From the NCBI RefSeq assembly GCF_000613125.1, contig NZ_HG964497.1:875207-939206 (forward strand): a stretch of 64,000 bases of DNA, given 5' to 3'. Position 1 is the stretch's first letter. Each line of letters opens with the position of its first letter. This DNA comes from Bacillus sp. EB01 (GTDB lineage Bacteria; Bacillota; Bacilli; Bacillales; Cytobacillaceae). Below the pieces are notes generated by a model. The model was not told the origin of the DNA. It made no database searches and saw only the letters and a program-made list of their open reading frames with translations. The position numbers and the translations under genes are program-made. This document shows, piece by piece, positions 26,521 through 34,533 of this stretch.

Positions 26521-28125
26521 TCAGACCTCCTCTTCATGCAGCCATGTTCGGACGATTTTTGCAAAATCCTCCGGCCTTTGTTCAAGCAGCCGCTTCAATT
26601 GGCTTTCGACCGTTAAATCATGTTCGGCAAAGTATTCCTGTTCGTTCAATGGAATAGGCTGCTGCTGCTCAAATGCCGCTTGGATTTCTTCGTCTTCTTT
26701 TTTGCTTCTTCTCACAAACATCCATATCAGTAAGCCAGCTAGGAGAAGCGTTGCTGCAGCAACCGCGATCCCGCCAATCAGGAACCAATTTTGTTCTGCT
26801 TCAGCCGCAACCGGCGTTTCTTCCGAAAATTGATGCGGAACGACTGTTACCCGCTGTGCGATTTGTTCTGCTGTCAACTCCGGATGTCCCAGTGCAGTTC
26901 GTACAATATTCGCTGCTATATTATGAATATTTTCCTGGACACCTTCGGGGACGAGACCGGGTTTTCCCGGGACTGACGGAACGCCAACGTTTATCGTGAT
27001 ATCTTCAATTTCATAAGGGCTTTTTACAATTTCATTTGTAATCCGATTAACTTCATAATTGACGCGCTCCTGCGCTTCTTCATAATCCCCAGTTCCATTA
27101 GCTGTATTGCCTGTATAACCAGGTACATCTGTTTCACCCGTACCGACAACTCCACCCGCGTTCTCGGCATCGGTGCCCGTGTAGGACTTTGAGCTTTCTT
27201 CAGAACTGATAACCAGTCCCTGCTCAGAGCCATCCGCAGGTTTTACAAGATTTTCCTGGGTCTTCACTTTGTCAAAGTTCATTTTCACAAAAGTATGGAC
27301 GGATACCTTATCGCTGCCTAGCACACCACCTAATAGCTTTTGTAGGTTTTGCTGGATATCCCGCTCAATATCCTGCTGAACTTTTCTTTGTTCGTCATAA
27401 TTCTCCAAAGCCATTCCTTCTGTGCCCGTTTCATCGAGCAGCAAGGTTTCGCTATATTGATTCATGACCGTGATGTTTTCCATCGGCAGGTTTTTAACAC
27501 TTCTGGCAATAAGCGTATACAGAGCTTTAACCTGTTCTGCATTCAGCTTTGCACCCGGTTCAATTTCTACCATGACAGAAGCACTTGCAGCCTGCTCATC
27601 ACCTGGCCTGATAAAGACAGACTCCTCAGGCAAATTCAAAATGACCTCTGCGTTTTTGATTCCATCAATATGGGTAATTACCTTAGCCAGCTGGTTTTGC
27701 ATCGCTTCCCGCTCAAGAATGTCAAACTGGCGGTCTGTGGCCCCAAACGATAAATTCTGACTGAAAATATCATAGTTAATATTGGTGTCCTTCGGATAAC
27801 CCGCCGAAGCAAGGGTGACTAATAAATCGGCTGCATCTTTTTGCGGCACAAGCAGCATTGTTCCGTTATCGGAAAGTTTATAGTCGGTGTATCCCTGGCT
27901 GTCCAGCTCTGCTTTAATATCTCCTACTTCACGGGTGCTTAGCTGGCCCGTATAAAGCGGGACATACTGTGGCCGTGACGCAAAAACAACAAATGCGGAT
28001 AAGGCAAACATCAGAAATAAAAAAGTTCCAATGATGAGCCATTTTTGTTTTGAACTCCGCGCTCCCCAATACTGGCTAAAAAGTTCTGTTGACTTTTTTA
28101 TTTGATCTTTCCATGATCCTCTCAT
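26521..28125 (-). CDS. fliF: FliF MS-ring protein
   Basis: Two membrane helices (about 28-48 and 440-462) flank ring-building motifs (VPLYTGQLSTREVGDI, EREAMQNQLAKVI, ASVMVEIEPGAKL). The acidic C-terminal tail (LEQRPEDFAKIVRTWLHE) binds FliG. Length 534 aa. Confidence 0.96.
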   Translation of the reverse strand: MRGSWKDQIKKSTELFSQYWGARSSKQKWLIIGTFLFLMFALSAFVVFASRPQYVPLYTGQLSTREVGDIKAELDSQGYTDYKLSDNGTMLLVPQKDAADLLVTLASAGYPKDTNINYDIFSQNLSFGATDRQFDILEREAMQNQLAKVITHIDGIKNAEVILNLPEESVFIRPGDEQAASASVMVEIEPGAKLNAEQVKALYTLIARSVKNLPMENITVMNQYSETLLLDETGTEGMALENYDEQRKVQQDIERDIQQNLQKLLGGVLGSDKVSVHTFVKMNFDKVKTQENLVKPADGSEQGLVISSEESSKSYTGTDAENAGGVVGTGETDVPGYTGNTANGTGDYEEAQERVNYEVNRITNEIVKSPYEIEDITINVGVPSVPGKPGLVPEGVQENIHNIAANIVRTALGHPELTAEQIAQRVTVVPHQFSEETPVAAEAEQNWFLIGGIAVAAATLLLAGLLIWMFVRRSKKEDEEIQAAFEQQQPIPLNEQEYFAEHDLTVESQLKRLLEQRPEDFAKIVRTWLHEEEV

Positions 28126-28153
28126 TTCTCACCCTGCCCAGCATCTTTCTAAA

Positions 28154-28453
28154 TTACATTTGCATTCTCATGATTTCTTGATACGTTTCAACCGCTTTGT
28201 CCCTTACAGCTACTGTGAGCTCAAGGGCAAGCTTTGCCTTTTGAGAGGCTATCGTCACATCGTGTACATTCTCTGCCGTCCCGGCTGCTGCCTGAACAGA
28301 CATTTCCGAAGCCTGCTTAACCGTGGTGTCGACATTTTCCATATAAGTTTTAAGTACATTCGAAAACGACACTGTTGGCTTCGCTGCTTCTGCCTTTTGA
28401 AAAGGATTTTGATTTATTTTGATGAAATCACCATTTAATCGTGAAATATCCAT
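28154..28453 (-). CDS. fliE: FliE rod-MS-ring adaptor
   Basis: 99 residues ending in the conserved helix AKLALELTVAVRDKAVETYQ followed by EIMRMQM. It links FliF to the FlgB rod. Gaps of 11 and 28 bp separate it from flgC and fliF. Confidence 0.93.
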   Translation of the reverse strand: MDISRLNGDFIKINQNPFQKAEAAKPTVSFSNVLKTYMENVDTTVKQASEMSVQAAAGTAENVHDVTIASQKAKLALELTVAVRDKAVETYQEIMRMQM

Positions 28454-28464
28454 CCCTTATTCTC

Positions 28465-28905
28465 CTAACGTCCCAATTCAAGCGCTTTTAGCATTAGGGA
28501 CTTTCCTGTATTGAACGCTGTTACATTTGCTTCATACGACCTTGAGGAGGCCATCAAATCAATCATTTCCCTGGACAAGTCTACGTTCGGAAGTCTTACG
28601 TAGCCTTCCGGATTTGCATCTGGATGACTTGGATCAAAAACTAGTTTAAATGGTGTCTGGTCTTCCGCAATTCTTGTAACTCTGACACCCTGCCCAGCCT
28701 GCTTGCTCATTTCAGTTTGAAAAATGCCAGCAAACTGGCTTTGCCTTGATTCCATTTCGACCATCTTCCGGCGATAGGGTTCCCATTCGCCATTGACAAA
28801 CCTTCCGCGTGTTGAATTTGCATTTGCAATATTCGAAGAGACCACATCCATGCGCAGGCGCTGAGCTGTAAGCGCCGATGCATTGATATTTAATGAATCA
28901 AACAA
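28465..28905 (-). CDS. flgC: FlgC proximal rod protein
   Basis: 146 residues. N-terminal LRMDVVSSNIANANSTRG and C-terminal NVDLSREMIDLMASSRSYEAN are rod-protein signatures. It stands 2 bp after flgB. Confidence 0.95.
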   Translation of the reverse strand: MFDSLNINASALTAQRLRMDVVSSNIANANSTRGRFVNGEWEPYRRKMVEMESRQSQFAGIFQTEMSKQAGQGVRVTRIAEDQTPFKLVFDPSHPDANPEGYVRLPNVDLSREMIDLMASSRSYEANVTAFNTGKSLMLKALELGR

Positions 28906-28907
28906 CC

Positions 28908-29300
28908 TTAGACCCTCCCTTTAATGGCAATCGACAGTTTTTGAAATTCACTTGAAAGCTGACTTGTGAGCGTGTTATACCACAAAGCATTTTTACTTAA
29001 GGAACTCATCTGTTCATCAAGATCAACGTTATTTTCATTGTTTTGCATGGTCGTTCCTCTGTTTTCCACCGCAAAAGGCTGCGGTATGCCAGAACTATTG
29101 CCAATGATGACATGCCTGGAATCCGACCTGTTCCCAACAAAATTTGTTTGATTGTTCAATTTTTGTTTCAAAATATCTTCAAATACGACACTTTTGGATT
29201 TAAAGCCCGGAGTCTCTGCATTGGCGATATTGTTGGAAATTACATTCTGGCGCATGCTTGAAGCATTTAATGCAGAATGAAGGAGATTGATATTAGTCAA
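28908..29300 (-). CDS. flgB: FlgB proximal rod protein
   Basis: 130 residues from a TTG at 29300 (GATAGGAGTG upstream); the longer frame to 29360 lacks a ribosome site. The rod signature SSMRQNVISNNIANAETPGF and the C-terminal helix are present. It is the first gene of the canonical basal-body block. A hairpin (29374-29397) separates it from the glucosaminidase-like gene. Confidence 0.92.
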   Translation of the reverse strand: MTNINLLHSALNASSMRQNVISNNIANAETPGFKSKSVVFEDILKQKLNNQTNFVGNRSDSRHVIIGNSSGIPQPFAVENRGTTMQNNENNVDLDEQMSSLSKNALWYNTLTSQLSSEFQKLSIAIKGRV

Positions 29301-29373
29301 AAACGACACTCCTATCCCTGGAATAGTTTGATATCTATCAAAATAAAAACTAGTAAACAATTGCAGGCGAAAA

Positions 29374-29397
29374 GAGGCACCTCAAGCGCCTCAAGCA
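29374..29397 (-). terminator. Hairpin after the glucosaminidase-like gene
   Basis: In the minus direction TTGAGGC, CTTGAG and GCCTC form a short stem followed by TTTTCG. It is weak; it may attenuate rather than stop transcription into flgB. Confidence 0.45.
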
Positions 29398-29399
29398 AC

Positions 29400-30134
29400 T
29401 TATCCTCGGACTTTTTCAAAATGATTTGTAACACCCGTTACCCAGTGGTTGTTCAAACCTGTTGGATCATTGGCCGCGCCAATTGGAGCGTATTTGCCAG
29501 CAATTTTTGCAATGCTGGTAAAACCTGAATCAAGATAGTTCTTACTTAGGTTTCGTGCCATATCCATGATGCTTTCGTCAACTGTGTTATACGACCTTAA
29601 GCCATTTTTCCCCATCATACCGGCTATATTATTTTTTTCCGCCGCTGCCCTTGATTTGCCATTCCCTGTTTCATGTTGGGAAATTGCAACGAGCAAGGCT
29701 GGATCGATGTTGTACCGTTTTCCCGCCTCAATAAACACCTCACCCCTGCCAGCAAGCTTGCCGCCAAGAAGTTGATTGACTTTTTCACTATTAATCTCTT
29801 TAAATCTTAGTGAACCGGGCTGTTCAGAAGGTCCCATTTCAGGTAAGGAATTATTTTTTTCGGAAAAAGTAATATTTTTTTCAGAAAGAAGGTTTATCTG
29901 ATTTAAACCCTGGGTATACGTATAAACGGGTTGGTTCGGCTGCGAATTTATTTGCGGGGCCGTTTGTGCCTGCTGCATCATCATGTATTGTTGCAGTACC
30001 TCAGAAAATAGAGCAGCCGCATTGGTTTCGGTCTTTTGGCTGCCAGCGCTTAGTGCCCGTGAAAGCGTGTCAATGAGCATTGACCTGATAAACCAATCAT
30101 CACCTATTAACAAAAGCTTCATCCTCTCTGGCAT
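29400..30134 (-). CDS. Flagellar-cluster glucosaminidase-like / SLT-fold muramidase
   Basis: The N-terminal half is a linker rich in Gln, Asn and Ser. The C-terminal domain (about 115-244) has FIEAGKRYNIDPALLVAISQ, then HETGNGKS, and NNIAGMMG and a YNTVDESI block, resembling bacillar glucosaminidase/transglycosylase domains with catalytic Glu in HETG. It may open peptidoglycan for the rod, like FlgJ of other bacteria; B. subtilis uses other enzymes. No signal peptide is visible, fitting flagellar export. The start is uncertain (several in-frame ATGs between 30134 and 30100). Confidence 0.75.
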   Translation of the reverse strand: MPERMKLLLIGDDWFIRSMLIDTLSRALSAGSQKTETNAAALFSEVLQQYMMMQQAQTAPQINSQPNQPVYTYTQGLNQINLLSEKNITFSEKNNSLPEMGPSEQPGSLRFKEINSEKVNQLLGGKLAGRGEVFIEAGKRYNIDPALLVAISQHETGNGKSRAAAEKNNIAGMMGKNGLRSYNTVDESIMDMARNLSKNYLDSGFTSIAKIAGKYAPIGAANDPTGLNNHWVTGVTNHFEKVRG

Positions 30135-30142
30135 GAACTTTA

Positions 30143-30454
30143 TTAAATGGATTCTCTTAGTAATCCAGATATATCGCCAATTATTTCGTCTGGAAGCATT
30201 GAAATATTCTTCAGCCTTCCATCTACTATCTTTGCTTCAACCAGGATGATACGAAGCGGATCATGGGCCCGTTTCAATACAAGAATCTGCTTTTCCCCGT
30301 AAACCAGATTCCGTATCATATCAAAGGAGTCGTTGATAGGATGTCCGACAGTTAATTTAATTGGTTTTGTAAAGAATGGCTTCTTCTTTTTATAATCAAA
30401 AAAATTATAGAGTTTGCTTGCCGGTTTTTTGTTTTGCAGTGTTTGCTCGATCAT
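30143..30454 (-). CDS. Hypothetical protein, 103 aa, ahead of the glucosaminidase gene
   Basis: Not recognised. The start MIEQTLQNKKP at 30454 was chosen for the GGAGGG upstream. A basic N-terminus (FFDYKKKKPFFTKPIKLTVG) precedes a small mixed domain ending LLRESI. It is soluble. It lies 8 bp before the next gene and just downstream of a sigma-A-like promoter, so it is probably the first gene of the flgB transcript. Confidence 0.6.
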   Translation of the reverse strand: MIEQTLQNKKPASKLYNFFDYKKKKPFFTKPIKLTVGHPINDSFDMIRNLVYGEKQILVLKRAHDPLRIILVEAKIVDGRLKNISMLPDEIIGDISGLLRESI

Positions 30455-30570
30455 TCCATTCTTCCCTCCGCCAACCTGGTGAATAATATCGAATATACTC
30501 ACTGTCTGTTGAATCATGGCAACCGACAATGAATATAAAGGATGTCCTCCGACAAAAAAGTGCAAATTTC

Positions 30571-30598
30571 TTTATACTGTTATTCTAATGGATAACAA
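30571..30598 (-). promoter_or_regulatory. Sigma-A-like promoter of the flgB transcript
   Basis: In the minus direction TTGTTA, 16 bases, TATAAA. It is placed about 115 bp before the first gene of the basal-body block and after the fliS-fliT block. Confidence 0.5.
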
Positions 30599-30606
30599 AT
30601 TTTAAC

Positions 30607-30708
30607 TGTACCGAAAAAAACATGCGTGAGTACGCAAAAAAAATTGCGACGGACATAAAAAAATGCGCGGTCACGCAAGGATTTTTGCGGACCAACGCAT
30701 ATTTTGCT
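30607..30708 (-). repeat. Three tandem GCGT-type mini-hairpins with T tracts
   Basis: In the minus direction three similar units follow one another: TGCGTTGGTCCGCA, TTGCGTGACCGCGCA and TTGCGTACTCACGCA. The last two are followed by runs of seven to eight Ts. They lie right after the fliT stop and probably serve as stacked terminators. Confidence 0.5.
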
Positions 30709-30712
30709 AGGA

Positions 30713-31060
30713 CTATTTGAATGTGTCGACAAACGCACCGTTCGTCAAACTTTGATAATTTCCGTATTTTTTTGAGGCACGGTTGCGGTCCTTCAATTGC
30801 CCCCGCAACTGGATATTCTCTGACATTTTTACTTTTAAGACTCTTTCCAACTCCTGATCGAGCCCCAGTACTTCCTTCAATTTCTCTTTATCATTTTGTG
30901 ATAGTTTAGTCCCAGGATTAGTTGCTTTCCATTCATCTACCTTGTCCATAAGAATGTGACGAATTTTCAACAATTCATTTAGCTCGTCAAACTCTTCATG
31001 TTCGATTGCCTTTTTCATTTCCACTGAGATTTTAGTTAGTTCCTCAATCCAAGTTTCCAT
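30713..31060 (-). CDS. fliT: FliT-like chaperone
   Basis: 115-residue helical protein (WIEELTKISVEMKKAIEHEE start) directly after fliS, the canonical place of FliT, the FliD chaperone. The sequence is weakly conserved in the family, so position carries much of the call. Confidence 0.8.
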   Translation of the reverse strand: METWIEELTKISVEMKKAIEHEEFDELNELLKIRHILMDKVDEWKATNPGTKLSQNDKEKLKEVLGLDQELERVLKVKMSENIQLRGQLKDRNRASKKYGNYQSLTNGAFVDTFK

Positions 31061-31061
31061 T

Positions 31062-31430
31062 CTATTTTCTCTTCACAGCTTCTGACCAAGTTTCGGCCAA
31101 TTCAACAGCAAAGGCTTCAACCTCGACCAGCAGCTCCTGATCCTTTTTCATATTCGCCTCAATTAAACGCGTTTTCATAAAATCATACATCGCCTTAAGC
31201 GATTTTGAAACTTCGTATTCAGGCTTTAAGGTGACCATTAATTCGGTTAAAATATCCTGAGCCCTAAGGTTATGGGTATGGGCATCTTGTATTTTATTTT
31301 GATCAAGGGCAAGCTTGGAAAGACGAATAAATTTAACGAGACCCTGATATAACATCAAGGTGAGGTCTTCGGGTTTCGAAGTGGAAACAGCTTGTTTTTG
31401 GTAGGTTTGGTATGGATTTTTTAGAGTCAT
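31062..31430 (-). CDS. fliS: FliS flagellin chaperone
   Basis: 122 residues with family motifs NPYQTYQKQAVSTSKPEDLT, LMLYQGLVKFI and LKAMYDFMKTRLIEAN. It binds the flagellin C-terminus, the very part that is split by introns at 40 kb. It has its own sigma-D promoter; hag and fliD are 10-12 kb away rather than adjacent. Confidence 0.95.
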   Translation of the reverse strand: MTLKNPYQTYQKQAVSTSKPEDLTLMLYQGLVKFIRLSKLALDQNKIQDAHTHNLRAQDILTELMVTLKPEYEVSKSLKAMYDFMKTRLIEANMKKDQELLVEVEAFAVELAETWSEAVKRK

Positions 31431-31470
31431 AGGATACTCCCTTCAATTCCTAAAAGATCGGTTATTTCTA

Positions 31471-31497
31471 TTATCGGTAAAAATGTGGGAAAGTTAA
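31471..31497 (-). promoter_or_regulatory. Sigma-D promoter of fliS-fliT
   Basis: In the minus direction TTAA, 15 bases, ACCGATAAT; one base off TAAA at -35. Confidence 0.7.
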
Positions 31498-31539
31498 GGA
31501 TTAATTTAAATAAATTAGTACAAGCTGCGTTAGACAGGT

Positions 31540-31670
31540 TTGTTGATTTTCGCTACGGACGCTTCGCTTTCCGAGGGTGGTCTGGAAGCCTCTTCGGCGC
31601 TATGCGCCTGTGGGGTCTTCCACTGACCTTTTCTCCCGCAGGAGTCTACGCGTCCTCCGCTCCAATCAAC
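31540..31670. repeat. Intergenic repeat family B, copy 2
   Basis: Same orientation as the 22.8-kb copy: GCTTCGCTTTCCG, GCGCCTGTGGGGTCTTCCAC, CTCCCGCAGGAGTCTACGCG. It fills most of the 325-bp gap between fliS and the Myb-like gene. Confidence 0.85.
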
Positions 31671-31755
31671 ATCTTATATATCAACTTAGTCATTAACTCT
31701 GTTCTATTAAAATATAAAAAGCCACCCTTTTCAGAGTAGCTTTTATAGGCTAGTT

Positions 31756-32652
31756 TTAGCTGCCGACTTGATGGACGACGCCGGAGCTGTCAATGAGGTA
31801 GTTAAGCCTTTGGTTGTAGGATTTCAAGTTCTGTATTTTTGCTGCATCGCCAAGCTGGCTGAATGCGTGGATTTCCCTTGCCAGTCTGGAAACTTCATTT
31901 TGCAGCTCGATGTTGCGCTGACGTTCTTGATTGAGTTGCTGTTCTTGCTTCTTAAGCTTATTCCGGAGAACTTCTTTCTCGGAGTTGATTTCTGACTTCA
32001 TGTTCTCAATTTCAGTGGCTGCTTGCTGATTGAGCAGCGCCATATTGGTTAGCTGGTACAGGCTGCGCAGCATCTCATGCAAATTTATCCCCGGAAGCTG
32101 TTCCACGTTAGAGATAAGCCCCGATAGGATATCAATCAGGTCGCCGTCCTGAGAAGGTTTTTTAGCCATGCTTCCAGCTGGTGCGTTTATCGGCTCGATG
32201 AACTCCGTAGAAACAACAGGCACGTCATTTTCAGAGATCGTAACGAATTCAACCTGAGGCTGTTCAACCTTTTGCGTCTTCTGCTGTTTTTTTGCCAGAG
32301 TGTAATACTTATAGCTTACAGATTGGTAGCCGCGGCCCAACAGATTCGCTGCCTCATCCAATAGTTCTGTAATATTTCTCGCGCCTTCTTCCTGGCGTTC
32401 TTTAAGATACAGGAACAAAAAGTCGATTTCGGCTTTTGACCATTTACGGTTCACTTTTTTTGATTCACCCTGGTCTTGTGTTTGATTAAGGCCAAGCATC
32501 ATTAAATTGTTATAGTAGAAAATTAGTGAATCTTTACTTAATCCGTACTTTGTTTCAAGCTGATGGATTTCTTCCTCTCCTACCTGCGCCTGATGGGGCT
32601 GGAGCATCATTTCTTTCAATTCAGAAAGAGCCAATTTTAAGCTCATCGTCAT
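31756..32652 (-). CDS. Myb/SANT-like coiled-coil protein
   Basis: 298 residues. About 68-115 form a Myb/SANT-like three-helix region (RKWSKAEIDFLFLYLKER, then YQSVSYKYYTLAKKQQ). About 210-270 is a long heptad coiled coil (EVLRNKLKKQEQQLNQERQ). RsfA-type prespore regulators share this layout, but similarity is not close enough to name it. GGAGGTATGACG precedes the start. It may be a DNA-binding regulator inside the motility island; the function is unknown. Confidence 0.6.
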   Translation of the reverse strand: MTMSLKLALSELKEMMLQPHQAQVGEEEIHQLETKYGLSKDSLIFYYNNLMMLGLNQTQDQGESKKVNRKWSKAEIDFLFLYLKERQEEGARNITELLDEAANLLGRGYQSVSYKYYTLAKKQQKTQKVEQPQVEFVTISENDVPVVSTEFIEPINAPAGSMAKKPSQDGDLIDILSGLISNVEQLPGINLHEMLRSLYQLTNMALLNQQAATEIENMKSEINSEKEVLRNKLKKQEQQLNQERQRNIELQNEVSRLAREIHAFSQLGDAAKIQNLKSYNQRLNYLIDSSGVVHQVGS

Positions 32653-32852
32653 ACCTCCTATTTCAAAGCATCCCTATTATCTTATATATAAAAAAGTTTA
32701 TAGTTTGTTTGGGGTAATTTACTATATAGTACGAATGTTAGAATCGTTTTTTGGGGAGTATCTGTGTATTTTTTGATGAAGGTATCAAACAAAACAACAC
32801 TATATTCCTACTTGTATTATAAGGGGTCAGTAAGTTTTTGTAAAAAGAAATG

Positions 32853-32886
32853 AGAAAAACATGCCGGTCAGGAGGCATGTTTTTCA
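32853..32886 (-). terminator. Terminator after the PilZ gene
   Basis: AAAAACATGCC pairs with GGCATGTTTTT around GGTCAGGA. Confidence 0.85.
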
Positions 32887-32904
32887 AGGGGATATTCTTG
32901 GTTT

Positions 32905-33528
32905 TTACCGTTGTTTTAAGCGCATTTGCCTTTGCTTTTCAAAACAGAATTGCAGGATTTTCATTTGGTCGGATTGACCTAGGTGTACAAACTTAAGTGC
33001 TACAGTTTGCCTTTGCCCATCCTCACTTGGCGAAGTTCGAATTACCTGGGCATCAAAATCTATTTTTGAAATCACTTTGTTTACCGATGGAAGCATGAAG
33101 GTTCCAGTAAAAATTTCTTCAGTTGGAAGTTCTGCTTGCGGGCTGCAGGAAAGCAAAATGCCACCACTGCTGATGTTGATGGAAGTACAGTTCTGGCCAT
33201 TTAATGTGACTGGCAAACTCGCACTTACTCGAAAATCCTCTCTTCGCTGAATCTTAATAACATCCTGTTCACGTGGCTTTTTTAACCGGTATAAAAGAAT
33301 TGCGTCTTTCTTTACTCCGAGTACTTCTGTTCCAAATCGATACTGATTATCGTTGGTGACAAAAGATATTCTCAATGGAGTACCCGCCACCAGTTCTCCA
33401 ATCACATTCGCATCTGAAGGAGAACTAATCATTACTTCTTTTTCAGTTATGTCGGCAATAATTGAACGGCAAGAATGCTCTTGATCCACAATATCAATAA
33501 AAATATTTTGATTTACTTTTGGAAACAT
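32905..33528 (-). CDS. PilZ-domain c-di-GMP receptor (YcgR/DgrA-like)
   Basis: 207 residues: an N-terminal YcgR-like beta domain (1-95) and a PilZ domain (about 98-205) with the c-di-GMP ligands QRREDFR (RxxxR) and NISSGG (NxSxxG). Proteins of this layout slow the motor by binding MotA. It lies just downstream of flgL but behind a terminator. The likely c-di-GMP source or sink is the GGDEF-EAL protein at 61-63 kb. Confidence 0.88.
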   Translation of the reverse strand: MFPKVNQNIFIDIVDQEHSCRSIIADITEKEVMISSPSDANVIGELVAGTPLRISFVTNDNQYRFGTEVLGVKKDAILLYRLKKPREQDVIKIQRREDFRVSASLPVTLNGQNCTSINISSGGILLSCSPQAELPTEEIFTGTFMLPSVNKVISKIDFDAQVIRTSPSEDGQRQTVALKFVHLGQSDQMKILQFCFEKQRQMRLKQR

Positions 33529-33587
33529 GTGATCCCCTCTAATATATTAGTTTTCTTTACAAATTTTACCTATGCGTAAAGCTAAAA

Positions 33588-33613
33588 AAAGAGGATGAAT
33601 TGGCTTCATCCTG
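33588..33613 (-). terminator. Terminator after flgL
   Basis: In the minus direction GGATGAA pairs with TTCATCC, followed by CTTTTTTT. Confidence 0.8.
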
Positions 33614-33621
33614 TTTACTAC

Positions 33622-34518
33622 TTATCTTAAAAAGTCTACGAGAGATGGCTGAATGATTCGTGCTCCGGCAGATAATGCAGCTCTTTGCACATTTTCTTGA
33701 GCTTTCAGGTCAATGATAACTTTAGTTAAATCAACATCTTCCTCTTGGGAAAGCATTCGGGTCGTTGACAGCTCAAGCCCGTCAATTCGTGACATGCTGA
33801 GCTCCATCCGGTTCATTCTTGCCCCCACCTCAGCACGCTGCCTGAGAAGATTATCAATTTGCCCATCAAGCTTTGTTAAGGCATCAGCGGATGTTTGTCC
33901 ACCAGCACTAAAGCCTGAAACAATATCCTCAAGAACCTTGAATACTCCACCATTACCGTCGTTATTGAAAACGTCAGTACCAAGAATATTGATTTGAACA
34001 ATATTCGTCTGGCCAACCCGAAGCTCAAGCAGTTCAGTGTTGTTATTCATGAATTCTTTTGCAGTGCCTGGAGCGGATTCTCGGTAAGGCGGAGTTTTCA
34101 CATCTGTGCCGGCAAAAATAAACTTTCCGGCCAACTGGGTGTTTGCTACCTCACCTAGATGTTCCTTCAGCTGGGCAATTTCCTGTGCTATGGCCTCTTT
34201 GGCTGTATCAGGGTTTGTCCCATTCGTACCCTGCAGTGTCAGTTCACGAACCCTTTGCAGAACTGAAGTCACTTCGTCGAGGGCTTCATCAGTTGCTGTC
34301 ATCCACGAAAGCCCGTCATCGCTGTTCCGCTTATATTGTTCAATTTCATTTAATGACGATCTGTAAAACATGCCTCTTACCGCTACGACAGGATCGTCCG
34401 ATGGCTTATCGATTTTTTTACCAGTGGATAATTGCTGCTGATATTTCTCCATCGCCTGGTTGCTTCTATTTAAATTCGCAAGCATGTTCTGGTTCAGCAT
34501 GCTCTGAGTGACCCGCAT
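33622..34518 (-). CDS. flgL: FlgL hook-filament junction protein
   Basis: 298 residues starting MRVTQSMLNQNMLANLNRSN, with GKKIDKPSDDP and a flagellin-like C-terminal helix (NVQRAALSAGARIIQPSLVD). It follows flgK by 15 bp. Confidence 0.96.
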   Translation of the reverse strand: MRVTQSMLNQNMLANLNRSNQAMEKYQQQLSTGKKIDKPSDDPVVAVRGMFYRSSLNEIEQYKRNSDDGLSWMTATDEALDEVTSVLQRVRELTLQGTNGTNPDTAKEAIAQEIAQLKEHLGEVANTQLAGKFIFAGTDVKTPPYRESAPGTAKEFMNNNTELLELRVGQTNIVQINILGTDVFNNDGNGGVFKVLEDIVSGFSAGGQTSADALTKLDGQIDNLLRQRAEVGARMNRMELSMSRIDGLELSTTRMLSQEEDVDLTKVIIDLKAQENVQRAALSAGARIIQPSLVDFLR

Positions 34519-34533
34519 AGCTTATCTCTCCTT

